Shown here in pieces: positions 18,795 to 25,875 of a stretch of 36,187 nucleotides of DNA. The position numbers and the translations under genes were made by a program. How positions within the stretch are numbered: the stretch's first letter is position 1; the number at the start of each line of letters is the position of its first letter. Source of the DNA: an uncultured Clostridium sp. (GTDB lineage: Bacteria > Bacillota > Clostridia > TANB77 > CAG-508); contig CANOPF010000008.1 in NCBI GenBank assembly GCA_947568535.1, forward strand, positions 1-36,187, given 5' to 3'. The notes beneath the pieces are model-generated. The model saw nothing but the letters and a program-made list of their open reading frames with translations. It had not been told where the DNA came from and did not search any database.

Positions 18795-19995
18795 TTACTC
18801 TCCCTCCTTTTTGTTTTTTTGTTCCTGTTCTATCTGCTTTTATTTCTTCTATTGCTTTTTCTGCTACATCTTTCCCTATATATTCTTTATTTTCTTCTAA
18901 AATTAATTCTGCCATCTTGCTAATTAAACTATCCATATTCTGTTCTTTTTCTTGTACTCTTTGTTGTATTACACTTTGTACTTTATCAATTTTTTCATTC
19001 GCTAAATCAATCGCTTTATCTTCTATTTGTTTATCTAATGCTTTTATTTTCTTTTCAAAAACATCTGGTGCTGTTGAATATAAATCATCATAACCAGCTC
19101 TCAAAGCTTTATCTAATCCAAATACTTCTGCTTGATCTCTATTATAGGCAACATATAATAATTCTACTAATTCATTAGAATTTAATATTTTTCCGCTCAC
19201 TGAGCAAGCTGATAATGTAGCAATCATAGCTTGAGCTTTTGTATATAATTCTGAAAATGCCATACTTCTTATTTCTTCGTTATTATAATTTTCATTTTGC
19301 CCTTCTTCTTGATAATAAGACAAAATAATATAATATTGTTTATTTAAAACATTTCTATTTAAACTCATCTTTTCTGTATGGTAAACAATATCTTTTCCAT
19401 ATTCTAATAGATTTTTTTGTTTAGTTATTTCATAAAAATATCCTTCTAGTTCTTCTTTGGCATATTCTCCTGATTCTTGCATTTTATGATAATCATATCT
19501 CATGTGATTATATTTGTCTTCTATTTTCTTTATTTCATTTTTGTATGTATTAATACTACTTTCTAAATTTATCGTTCTGGTTTGAATATAAATTTGAATA
19601 GGATGCCTTAATGTATTTAAAAATTGTTGAAACCCTTCTTCTACTCCTACTTTTTCTACTTGAGACATTAAATCATAATTTACTCCTTGGCATTGTATAA
19701 CCATTAAATATCTCTTTCCTTTTTTTTGTACAATCATATTATCTTCTATTTTGTCAAATTCCATAAAATTAATTAATGGTTGTACATTATAATTTGTACT
19801 AACCGATGATTTTCTTTTCTCTTTGTTGCTTTTTATTTCTTTTGATGATAATTTTAGTTTTTCTTCTGATTTCTTTTGTTCTCTATTTGCCTTTGTTTTT
19901 AAAATTAAGTACCAAATACACAAAATACCCAATATAACAATCATAAAGATTAATACAATTGAAAGGATACTTGATATCATATTTTCATCACTCAT
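18751..19995 (-). CDS. membrane-anchored coiled-coil T4SS protein upstream of VirB4 (414 aa)
   Basis: One N-terminal membrane helix (about 8-32) is followed by a basic linker and a conserved globular part (about 70-260: LINFMEFDKIEDNMIVQKKG, then YLMVIQCQGVNYDLMS and IQIYIQTRTINL). The end (about 300-385) is a long charged coiled coil. Proteins of this type sit directly before VirB4 in many clostridial conjugative elements; the globular part resembles the N-terminal domain that other VirB4 proteins carry fused. It may therefore be a separate VirB4 partner. The start ATG 19995 overlaps the end of the PrgI-like gene by 8 bp, with TGGAGGA upstream. The biochemical role is unknown. Confidence 0.6.
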   Translation of the reverse strand: MSDENMISSILSIVLIFMIVILGILCIWYLILKTKANREQKKSEEKLKLSSKEIKSNKEKRKSSVSTNYNVQPLINFMEFDKIEDNMIVQKKGKRYLMVIQCQGVNYDLMSQVEKVGVEEGFQQFLNTLRHPIQIYIQTRTINLESSINTYKNEIKKIEDKYNHMRYDYHKMQESGEYAKEELEGYFYEITKQKNLLEYGKDIVYHTEKMSLNRNVLNKQYYIILSYYQEEGQNENYNNEEIRSMAFSELYTKAQAMIATLSACSVSGKILNSNELVELLYVAYNRDQAEVFGLDKALRAGYDDLYSTAPDVFEKKIKALDKQIEDKAIDLANEKIDKVQSVIQQRVQEKEQNMDSLISKMAELILEENKEYIGKDVAEKAIEEIKADRTGTKKQKGGRVNDTTKKERKTRTTK

Positions 19996-20341
19996 CTTTA
20001 GTTTCCTCCATTTTACCTATATTGACATAAATTTTATTTTTTTCTTTTTTAAATTTTATAGCTCTTTTGATTACCTCATCAATATTTTCTCCTCCAGCAT
20101 TTTTCGTAATAGAAAAAGCAGCCGAATCTGGAACTTTAAAAGTACCAATAACAAATCCAATTACTCCCAATATTCCCATAATGATAAAACCTATCATATT
20201 TAAGTTAATCATCTTACAGATAAGAAAAAACAAAAAACCAATTCCTATCCCTACTGTAGCATAAATTAGTGCCTTTGTAGAAAATATAAACAATATCCTA
20301 CCTTCTCCCTTTACATTTCTTGGTATATTATATGTATTCAC
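19988..20341 (-). CDS. PrgI/VirB3-like T4SS membrane protein (117 aa)
   Basis: Short protein with the PrgI-family start YNIPRNVKGEGRIL, two adjacent membrane helices (about 22-43 and 47-66), and then the conserved FKVPDSAAFSITKNAGGEN segment and a basic tail. PrgI-like proteins replace VirB3 in Firmicute T4SS and associate with VirB4. The start is a GTG at 20341, supported by AAGGAGG seven bases before it. It has its own promoter at 20381-20409 and heads the PrgI-VirB4-VirB6 part of the operon. Confidence 0.82.
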   Translation of the reverse strand: MNTYNIPRNVKGEGRILFIFSTKALIYATVGIGIGFLFFLICKMINLNMIGFIIMGILGVIGFVIGTFKVPDSAAFSITKNAGGENIDEVIKRAIKFKKEKNKIYVNIGKMEETKDE

Positions 20342-20380
20342 TTTATTCCTCCTTAACTTTTGATAATTCTACTTATTATC

Positions 20381-20409
20381 ATTATAACAAAAAAATACGA
20401 AAATTGTAA
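20381..20409 (-). promoter_or_regulatory. internal promoter before the PrgI-like gene
   Basis: On the minus strand: TTACAA (20404-20409), a 17-base spacer, and TATAAT (20381-20386) preceded by TGT. It follows the terminator at 20461-20490, so the downstream T4SS genes can be expressed separately from the pilins. Confidence 0.7.
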
Positions 20410-20460
20410 TATTTTTGCCTAAATAATATTATTTTAATAGAACTGTAATAAAAATGTAAC

Positions 20461-20490
20461 AAAAAAAGACCTCTATTCTATAGAGATCTT
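20461..20490 (-). terminator. terminator of the pilin-like gene
   Basis: An 11-bp stem (20466-20476 with 20480-20490, one G.U pair in the minus-strand RNA) has a 3-base loop and a run of seven T. It lies 18 bases after the stop of the VirB2-like gene and isolates it from the rest of the operon. Confidence 0.85.
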
Positions 20491-20508
20491 CTAATTTTAA
20501 TTTTTATG

Positions 20509-20874
20509 TTAAGCTACTTTAATACCTGTTGCAAAGTCATAAACAATTTGAGCAAATGCTGAAGCGGCAAAAACTAGCGCTGCTCCAATTATATATGGCA
20601 ACATTGTCTTTTTGTATTCTGCTTTTTCTTCTGCACTTCCCATCATATACTTAATACCTAAGACAATCAAAATAATAACAGAAATAACAATTCCTACTGT
20701 TTGAAGAATACCAACAATATCATTACCAACATTTTGAATCTTTCCTGTTCCTATAGATGGGTCTCCAGTCATTGAACTAGGTTCAAATGGTGCTGCTAAT
20801 ACATTAGAAGCAATGGAAATAAGTACTAAAACAATTAACAATACATTAACTATTTTTAAAACTTTTTTATTCAT
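20509..20874 (-). CDS. VirB2/TrbC-like pilin (121 aa)
   Basis: A signal peptide or first helix (about 5-27, ending VLAAP), a short polar loop, then two membrane helices (about 50-70 and 87-112) separated by MMGSAEEKAEYKKTMLPYI. This two-helix shape with a charged cytoplasmic loop is typical of VirB2/TrbC pilins. The AEEKAEYKK motif is shared with the two paralogues just upstream, showing a tandem duplication. This copy has its own promoter (20963-20991) and its own terminator, so it may be the abundant major pilin. The ATG has GGAGG seven bases upstream. Confidence 0.78.
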   Translation of the reverse strand: MNKKVLKIVNVLLIVLVLISIASNVLAAPFEPSSMTGDPSIGTGKIQNVGNDIVGILQTVGIVISVIILIVLGIKYMMGSAEEKAEYKKTMLPYIIGAALVFAASAFAQIVYDFATGIKVA

Positions 20875-20962
20875 AACTTGTCCTCCTTTTATTCAATTTA
20901 TATCCTTATCTCATTTTGCCTATTATGAGAATCTTAATAACAAAATAACCTACTTAACATCT

Positions 20963-20991
20963 ATTATATCATTAAGTGTTTATTTTTGCAA
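20963..20991 (-). promoter_or_regulatory. promoter of the third pilin gene
   Basis: Minus strand: TTGCAA (20986-20991), a 17-base spacer, and TATAAT (20963-20968) with TGA before it (extended -10). A leader of about 80 bases with a small TCTCAT/ATGAGA hairpin follows. Confidence 0.7.
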
Positions 20992-21016
20992 CTTTTGTCA
21001 AAAAAATTACTAAATA

Positions 21017-21391
21017 TCAATTTATTTTTACCTGTTCCATAAAAGAAAAAATCAATTGTGGTATGGTACTCATTGAAAATATTAAAACTGCTCCAAGAAA
21101 ATAAGGTAACAATGTTTTTTTGTATTCGGCTTTTTCCTCTACACTTCCCATCATATATCTTAATCCTATTCCTATTAATACAATAACAGATAATACAATA
21201 CCTATATTTTGTATAATGCCTAAAACTTTTCCTACTTTATTGGTAAACTGTACAGGATTACTCACACTTCCTTTATACGCTTCCAATCCTCCTAAATCCG
21301 TTATGGTACTTGCATAAGAAAAATGAACAAATAAGGAAATTATCGCTAATATTGTTAACAGTATAGTAAAAGCCTTTACTTTTCTTTTCAT
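21017..21391 (-). CDS. VirB2/TrbC-like pilin paralogue (124 aa)
   Basis: A signal peptide (about 1-27, MKRKVKAFTILLTILAI, then HFSYA), then two membrane helices around the loop MMGSVEEKAEYKKTLLPYF. The loop is nearly identical to that of the next gene in the operon, and the helices are similarly spaced. I chose ATG 21391, which has GGAGTG properly placed, over the upstream GTG at 21409. It follows the 299-aa paralogue by 23 bp. It is probably a minor pilin or an alternative subunit. Confidence 0.75.
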   Translation of the reverse strand: MKRKVKAFTILLTILAIISLFVHFSYASTITDLGGLEAYKGSVSNPVQFTNKVGKVLGIIQNIGIVLSVIVLIGIGLRYMMGSVEEKAEYKKTLLPYFLGAVLIFSMSTIPQLIFSFMEQVKIN

Positions 21392-21414
21392 TTTTATCAC
21401 TCCATTCACTTATT

Positions 21415-22314
21415 TTATATTTCTCCTAATAAAGTTACCATTAACTGCCATATAACAAAAGCTCCAAATATAACTACACAGCCAACAATGTATGGTGTTA
21501 GTAGCTCTTTTACTTTTGCTTTTGCATCTATACTTCCTGTCATAAATTGAATGCCTAATATGCCACCAACAATTACCGATGCAGCAATTCCTACTGCCAA
21601 CAATATACCAGAAATAGTTTTTGAAAAATTAGATAAGCTAGTTGTTGCATTTGTTCCAAGAGGATGAATATTAGCACCTGTCTTTGCTCCCATAAATTTT
21701 TCTGCATCACTAACAACATCCTCAATTGAACTAACTGATGTTGTAGGGTTTCCCTCATGTTCTGGATTATTATAAATAATATCATTACCACCACTATTCT
21801 GTCCTGAATTTTGACCTGCAGCACTTGAACTAGGTGGAACTACACCATAATTATTTTTACATTTACTAATTATTCCATCTAATATATCATTTTTAGGGTC
21901 ACTACCAGCAGCACCATAACTACTAGCATTATTTGATTTCAATCCTTCTGCTTGTTTAGCTAGTCTACCTGTTGTTGTTCCTTTTTTTATACCATTAATT
22001 ATTTTTTCATCAACTGTCTTCTTTATTTTATCATCCGTTATATTCCTATAAGCTCCTTTATGAAAAGCACCTAATACATTACTAAATGTTATTACTTCCT
22101 GATAATCTAATTCTTCTACTTTAACTTCTTGTATCTTATCGATAATCTTTTGGTGTGTTGCTTTATTTTTAGCATCTTCTAAATTACTTTTATCAAATTT
22201 AATCCCTCCCACATTATAATACTTGTCACTTTCATTATCTGCGTGGGATATGCTTACCCATAACAAACTAATTTCTATAAAAATTAAGATAATGGCTACT
22301 ATCTTCCTTCTCAT
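21415..22314 (-). CDS. VirB2-like domain fused to a long N-terminal extracytoplasmic region (299 aa)
   Basis: First gene of the T4SS locus. It has a signal peptide (about 1-26, ending ISHA), a unique charged region (about 27-205, with a Gly/Ser/Asn-rich stretch near 150-185), and a C-terminal VirB2-like pair of helices (about 225-250 and 270-295) around the loop FMTGSIDAKAKVKELLTPYI. The loop aligns with MMGSAEEKAEYKKTMLPYI of the other two paralogues. ATG 22314 follows a strong GGGAGGGGG site; the TTG at 22332 would place this site inside the gene. It could be a tip or adhesin-type pilin, but that is a guess from the extra domain. Confidence 0.7.
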   Translation of the reverse strand: MRRKIVAIILIFIEISLLWVSISHADNESDKYYNVGGIKFDKSNLEDAKNKATHQKIIDKIQEVKVEELDYQEVITFSNVLGAFHKGAYRNITDDKIKKTVDEKIINGIKKGTTTGRLAKQAEGLKSNNASSYGAAGSDPKNDILDGIISKCKNNYGVVPPSSSAAGQNSGQNSGGNDIIYNNPEHEGNPTTSVSSIEDVVSDAEKFMGAKTGANIHPLGTNATTSLSNFSKTISGILLAVGIAASVIVGGILGIQFMTGSIDAKAKVKELLTPYIVGCVVIFGAFVIWQLMVTLLGEI

Positions 22315-22360
22315 TTTACCCCCTCCCTTCAAATTCTATTTTTTTCTTCTCTTACTTATC

Positions 22361-22389
22361 ATTATACTTTATTTCTCGTTTTTTTTCAA
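22361..22389 (-). promoter_or_regulatory. main promoter of the T4SS operon
   Basis: Minus strand: TTGAAA (22384-22389), exactly 17 bases, and TATAAT (22361-22366). It lies about 45 bases upstream of the first pilin-like gene and just after the tRNA terminator. Confidence 0.85.
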
Positions 22390-22438
22390 CTTATTACCCT
22401 TTTTTATCTATTTTTTCGTTATTCTCTCAATAAAAGAC

Positions 22439-22469
22439 AAAAAGCATTAGAAAAAATCTAATGCTTTTT
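22439..22469 (-). terminator. terminator after tRNA-Ser(GCU)
   Basis: A 13-bp stem (22439-22451 with 22457-22469) with a 5-base loop and T-run begins directly after the tRNA CCA end on the minus strand. Confidence 0.85.
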
Positions 22470-22559
22470 TGGCGGAGACGAGAGGATTCGAACCTCCGTA
22501 CCCCTTGCGAGATAAACACCTTAGCAGGGTGCCGCTTTCGACCACTCAGCCACGTCTCC
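22470..22559 (-). tRNA. tRNA-Ser(GCU)
   Basis: Acceptor GGAGACG pairs with CGTCTCC; a discriminator G and an encoded CCA (22470-22472) follow. The anticodon loop reads CTGCTAA, giving anticodon GCU. The extended variable arm is that of a class II serine tRNA, and the T loop GGTTCGAATCC is standard. It reads AGC/AGU. Confidence 0.95.
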
Positions 22560-22638
22560 ATAGTTGAATTTTTTGTATATCTTCATTCAGTCGGTTATCT
22601 GTACTTTTTCACTTAGGCACATCCTCATTTTTATCAAT

Positions 22639-22671
22639 AAAAGTTAGATATAGCTTTTACATCTAACTTTT
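22639..22671 (-). terminator. terminator after tRNA-Ser(UGA)
   Basis: An 11-bp stem (22639-22649 with 22661-22671) has an 11-base loop and a short T-tract on the minus strand, starting six bases after the CCA end of the tRNA. Confidence 0.75.
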
Positions 22672-22676
22672 ACGTT

Positions 22677-22768
<92 letters not shown>

Positions 22769-22799
22769 TTATCTTGGACAATGTCTAGCAACAATACTT

Positions 22800-22828
22800 A
22801 TCTTAGCATTTTTACTGTCATTTGTCAA
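22800..22828 (-). promoter_or_regulatory. promoter of the tRNA-Ser genes
   Basis: Minus strand: TTGACA (22823-22828), a 17-base spacer, and TAAGAT (22800-22805) with TGC before it. It lies about 30 bases before the tRNA 5' end. Confidence 0.8.
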
Positions 22829-22859
22829 GAGTAATTTTTAGATTTTTTTATTTTACTGG

Positions 22860-23351
22860 TTAACTTATGGCCTGTTGAATAGCTTGTTGTTCTTCCTCAG
22901 AAAGAGTATAATGAGATTTCGCTTGTTCTACTGGTTTGGCATAAATATTTGACATTTCTCTAGAATAGATCCCATTTAATACTACTCCATTATTATTTTC
23001 ATCTAATAAGGCTAAAGCAAAACTTAAATCACTTCCTGTATCTTTAAATGCACTATATCTAACCATACCAATTTTCTGAATACACTGGCTTAAGTTATGA
23101 TCTATATTTTGTATTTTTTTTACTAAATTTGCATTTTGTCCTTCTACTTTTTCTACACGATACATATAATTGTCTAAATCTTCTTCTAATGTTTTACCAT
23201 TACCAAGTTTTCTCATGAATTCTTGATACCTTCTATTTAAATGGGAAAATTTACAACATAGAATAATAAACCCTAATAGCAATATAATAATTATTCCCCA
23301 TAAAATCAATAAAAATATATCCGTCCTCAATAATTCCATTAAAATTTCCAT
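22860..23351 (-). CDS. DUF4446 family membrane protein
   Basis: This 163-residue protein has one N-terminal membrane helix (about 11-33), a charged coiled-coil stretch (about 38-90) and a conserved C-terminal part with VRYSAFKDTGSDLSFALALL followed by NGVVLNGIYSRE. That strand-rich segment is the hallmark of DUF4446, a family routinely found next to parB in Clostridia. Function is unknown. It is the third gene of a parA-parB-DUF4446 operon, 22 bp after parB, with AGAGGT upstream of its ATG. Confidence 0.85.
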   Translation of the reverse strand: MEILMELLRTDIFLLILWGIIIILLLGFIILCCKFSHLNRRYQEFMRKLGNGKTLEEDLDNYMYRVEKVEGQNANLVKKIQNIDHNLSQCIQKIGMVRYSAFKDTGSDLSFALALLDENNNGVVLNGIYSREMSNIYAKPVEQAKSHYTLSEEEQQAIQQAIS

Positions 23352-23373
23352 AAATACCTCTTTCCTTTGTTTT

Positions 23374-24213
23374 TTATTGTATTAATCCTAAAATTCTTTC
23401 TAAATCATCATTAGAAGTATATTCAATGATAATTTTCCCTCTTCTTTTACCAACGTCTAACCTAACTTTAGAACCAAAAAAGTTTTGGAAGTTATCTTCT
23501 ATACTTTTATATAAAATATGGTTCCTGTCTTGTTGTTCTTTCGTTTCTTTTATTTTGGTTTTATTTTCTACTTGTCTAACGGTTGCTCCTCTTTCTATCA
23601 TTTGTAAAGCTGTTTTATATTGCTTTTCTGGATCGGTTATTGCTAATAAGGCTTTACAATATCCTTCTGTAATCTTTCCTTCTTTTGCCATTTCTAATAC
23701 ACGTGGTTCTAAATTTAACACACGTACCCAATTAGCAATTGTGCTTCTTCCTTTTCCTAATTTTTTAGCTACTTCCTCTTGTGACATCCCATAATTTTCG
23801 ATTAGTGTTTTGATTCCCATTGCTTTTTCTACTGGATTTAAGTCTTCTCTTTGCATATTTTCAATTAAAGAAATTTCAGAATTCACTTTTTCATTATCTT
23901 CTCTAATAATAGCTGGTATTTCTTTTAAACCTGCAATTTTCGAAGCTCTCCATCTTCTCTCTCCTGCAATAATACTATAATATCCCTCTTTTTGTGTTAC
24001 CACGATTGGTTGTATCAGACCATATTCTTTAATGGATTGAGCTAGTTCTTCTAATGCCTCCTGGTCAAATCTCTTTCTTGGCTGGTCTCGATTTGGCTCA
24101 ACCTCTGTTATTTTTAATTTTTTTAGTGTATCATTCTCTTGTACTTGCTCTTCTGCTGGTGCTGGTCCAAATAATGCATCTAGACCTTTTCCTAATCCTG
24201 TCATTTTTGCCAT
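23374..24213 (-). CDS. parB: chromosome-partitioning protein ParB (Spo0J)
   Basis: A 279-residue DNA-binding CTPase-type ParB. The N-terminal ALFG-like segment (GLGKGLDALFG) leads into the ParB/Sulfiredoxin domain: PNRDQPRKRFD, LIQPIVV, then the GERRWRA nucleotide motif and IENMQREDLNP. A helix-turn-helix follows (MSQEEVAKKLGKGRSTIANW, about 143-162) and then a C-terminal dimerisation domain (about 230-279). It loads at parS sites near the origin and slides along DNA; together with ParA it segregates oriC. It is 19 bp downstream of parA, and its start has GGGGGAGG upstream. No parS site was confirmed in the window. Confidence 0.95.
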   Translation of the reverse strand: MAKMTGLGKGLDALFGPAPAEEQVQENDTLKKLKITEVEPNRDQPRKRFDQEALEELAQSIKEYGLIQPIVVTQKEGYYSIIAGERRWRASKIAGLKEIPAIIREDNEKVNSEISLIENMQREDLNPVEKAMGIKTLIENYGMSQEEVAKKLGKGRSTIANWVRVLNLEPRVLEMAKEGKITEGYCKALLAITDPEKQYKTALQMIERGATVRQVENKTKIKETKEQQDRNHILYKSIEDNFQNFFGSKVRLDVGKRRGKIIIEYTSNDDLERILGLIQ

Positions 24214-24232
24214 TTTTCCTCCCCCTTTTCTC

Positions 24233-25021
24233 CTACATCATGTGTTTTGCTTTTTTTTCTTCTTCATTCATCTTTAAAAATTCCTTTGTGAATTTTAGAT
24301 AACTCTTAGCACCTTTTGATTTGGCATCATATTCTGTAATTGGCATTCCATAACTTGGTGCTTCACTTAAACGAACATTTCTAGGAATAACTGTTTTGTA
24401 TACTTTATTATCAAAATATTTTTTTACTTCTTTTACTACTTGATTAGAAAGATTTGTTCTAATGTCATACATAGTAAGTAAAGCTCCCTCAATTTGTATA
24501 TTTTTATTTAAGTGTTTTTTTACTAAGTTGATGGTATTCAATAATTGACCCAATCCTTCTAAAGCAAAATATTCACATTGTACAGGTATTAAAACACTGT
24601 CTGAAGCAGTAAAAGAATTTAAGGTAATTAATCCTAAGGATGGTGGACAATCAATTAAGATATAATCAAATTGTTCTTTTATCCCTTCTAATTTTTCTTT
24701 TAATCTTTGTTCTCTTGACATCATAGATACAAGTTCTACTTCTGCTCCTGCTAAACTAATATTAGAAGGGCATATCTTTAAACTTTTAATCATGGTATCT
24801 TGTATGGCGTCTTTGATTTCTGTTTCATTAACGAGAATATCATATGTTGAAAATTCTACTTCTTTTTCTACACCTAATCCACTAGTTGCGTTGCCTTGTG
24901 GATCAGCATCAATTAATAATACTTTTTTTCCTCTCTTTGCTAGAATAGTACCTAAGTTAACTGTTGTTGTAGTTTTTCCAACGCCACCCTTTTGATTAGC
25001 TACTGATATAATTTTTCCCAA
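24233..25021 (-). CDS. parA: chromosome-partitioning ATPase ParA (Soj)
   Basis: A 262-residue Walker-type ATPase with the deviant P-loop KGGVGKTT (residues 10-17), switch I LLIDADPQGNAT, Walker B YILIDCPPSLG and the C-terminal IPRNVRLSEAPSYG. With ParB it partitions the chromosome and, in Bacillus, modulates DnaA. The start codon is TTG (25021), supported by GGAGG eight bases upstream; no nearby ATG fits. It is transcribed from a promoter whose -35 sits inside the rsmG terminator. Confidence 0.95.
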   Translation of the reverse strand: MGKIISVANQKGGVGKTTTTVNLGTILAKRGKKVLLIDADPQGNATSGLGVEKEVEFSTYDILVNETEIKDAIQDTMIKSLKICPSNISLAGAEVELVSMMSREQRLKEKLEGIKEQFDYILIDCPPSLGLITLNSFTASDSVLIPVQCEYFALEGLGQLLNTINLVKKHLNKNIQIEGALLTMYDIRTNLSNQVVKEVKKYFDNKVYKTVIPRNVRLSEAPSYGMPITEYDAKSKGAKSYLKFTKEFLKMNEEEKKAKHMM

Positions 25022-25083
25022 TTTGATTGCCTCCCTATTTTTAGTTAATATTTATCTATAAATTACTTTCATCTCATACTATT

Positions 25084-25112
25084 ATGATATATAAAGATAA
25101 GAAAAAAGTCAA
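25084..25112 (-). promoter_or_regulatory. promoter of parA-parB-DUF4446
   Basis: Minus strand: TTGACT (25107-25112), a 17-base spacer, and TATCAT (25084-25089). The -35 hexamer is part of the 3' arm of the upstream terminator hairpin. Confidence 0.65.
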
Positions 25113-25141
25113 TAAAAATTTTGAAATTTATTGACTTTTTT
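25102..25141 (-). terminator. terminator of the rsmG transcript
   Basis: A 15-bp perfect inverted repeat (25102-25116 with 25127-25141) has a 10-base loop and A/T runs at its outer ends. It begins directly after the rsmG stop codon and can act on both strands. Confidence 0.85.
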
Positions 25142-25142
25142 C

Positions 25143-25865
25143 TTATTTTATTGGCTCTTTAGAAGGTGTACCTGGTTTCCTTGGATATTGAGATGGAGTT
25201 GGCTTAACTTTACGAATAATAAGGATATTTCTTTTTATCTCACTTTTAGGCAATGTAAACGTTTTTATGGTTTCCATTTTTCCTCCTAAGATAGAAATAG
25301 CTTTTTTACTTTGTTGTATTTCTTCTTCTATATGAGAACCTTTCATGCTAATTACATATCCATTTACTTTTACTAGTGGCATTAAATATTCTGATAAAGT
25401 AGATAAATTGGCTACTGCTCTAGATGTTGCATAATCAAATTTCTCTCTAAATTTTTTATTTTTTCCTATTTCTTCTACACGTGCATGAACACATTCTATC
25501 TTTGTTAATTGTAAATTTTGAATAACTTCATCTAAAAACCTAATTCTCTTGTTTAGAGAATCAAGCAAAGTAATTTCGATATCTTCTCGAATAATTTTTA
25601 AAGGAATTCCTGGAAATCCAGCTCCTGTTCCTACGTCAATTAATTTGGCATTTTCTCCTATTTGTTTGGCAATAGTCATAGAATCTACAAAATGTTTTAC
25701 AATAATTTCTTCTGGTTGAGTAATTGCCGTTAAATTTATTTTTTTATTCCACGTCAATAATTGTTCCATATAAAAATAAAATTGTTCGATCTGTTTTTTT
25801 TCTAATAAAATTCCTATTTCTTGACAAAGATCTTTCATCATTTGATTGAATTCTTCTTTTAACAT
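25143..25865 (-). CDS. rsmG: 16S rRNA m7G527 methyltransferase RsmG (GidB)
   Basis: A SAM-dependent methyltransferase for the 530 loop of 16S rRNA, 240 residues and standard length. Visible features: the NKKINLTAI motif (about 39-47), the SAM-binding LIDVGTGAGFPGIPLK (about 76-91), LLDSLNKRIRFLDEV, and the conserved ATSRAVANL (about 146-154). It follows mnmG by 10 bp, the usual mnmG-rsmG pairing. The C-terminal tail is Pro/Ser-rich (KPTPSQYPRKPGTPSKEP), also usual. Confidence 0.95.
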   Translation of the reverse strand: MLKEEFNQMMKDLCQEIGILLEKKQIEQFYFYMEQLLTWNKKINLTAITQPEEIIVKHFVDSMTIAKQIGENAKLIDVGTGAGFPGIPLKIIREDIEITLLDSLNKRIRFLDEVIQNLQLTKIECVHARVEEIGKNKKFREKFDYATSRAVANLSTLSEYLMPLVKVNGYVISMKGSHIEEEIQQSKKAISILGGKMETIKTFTLPKSEIKRNILIIRKVKPTPSQYPRKPGTPSKEPIK

Positions 25866-25875
25866 ATTGACTCCT

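Noticed and set aside
16839..19995. virB4 and the upstream gene as one frameshifted gene
   Set aside because: The 44-bp overlap has a strong AAGGAGGG site before the virB4 ATG, both proteins have complete ends, and no CGGA is at the junction.
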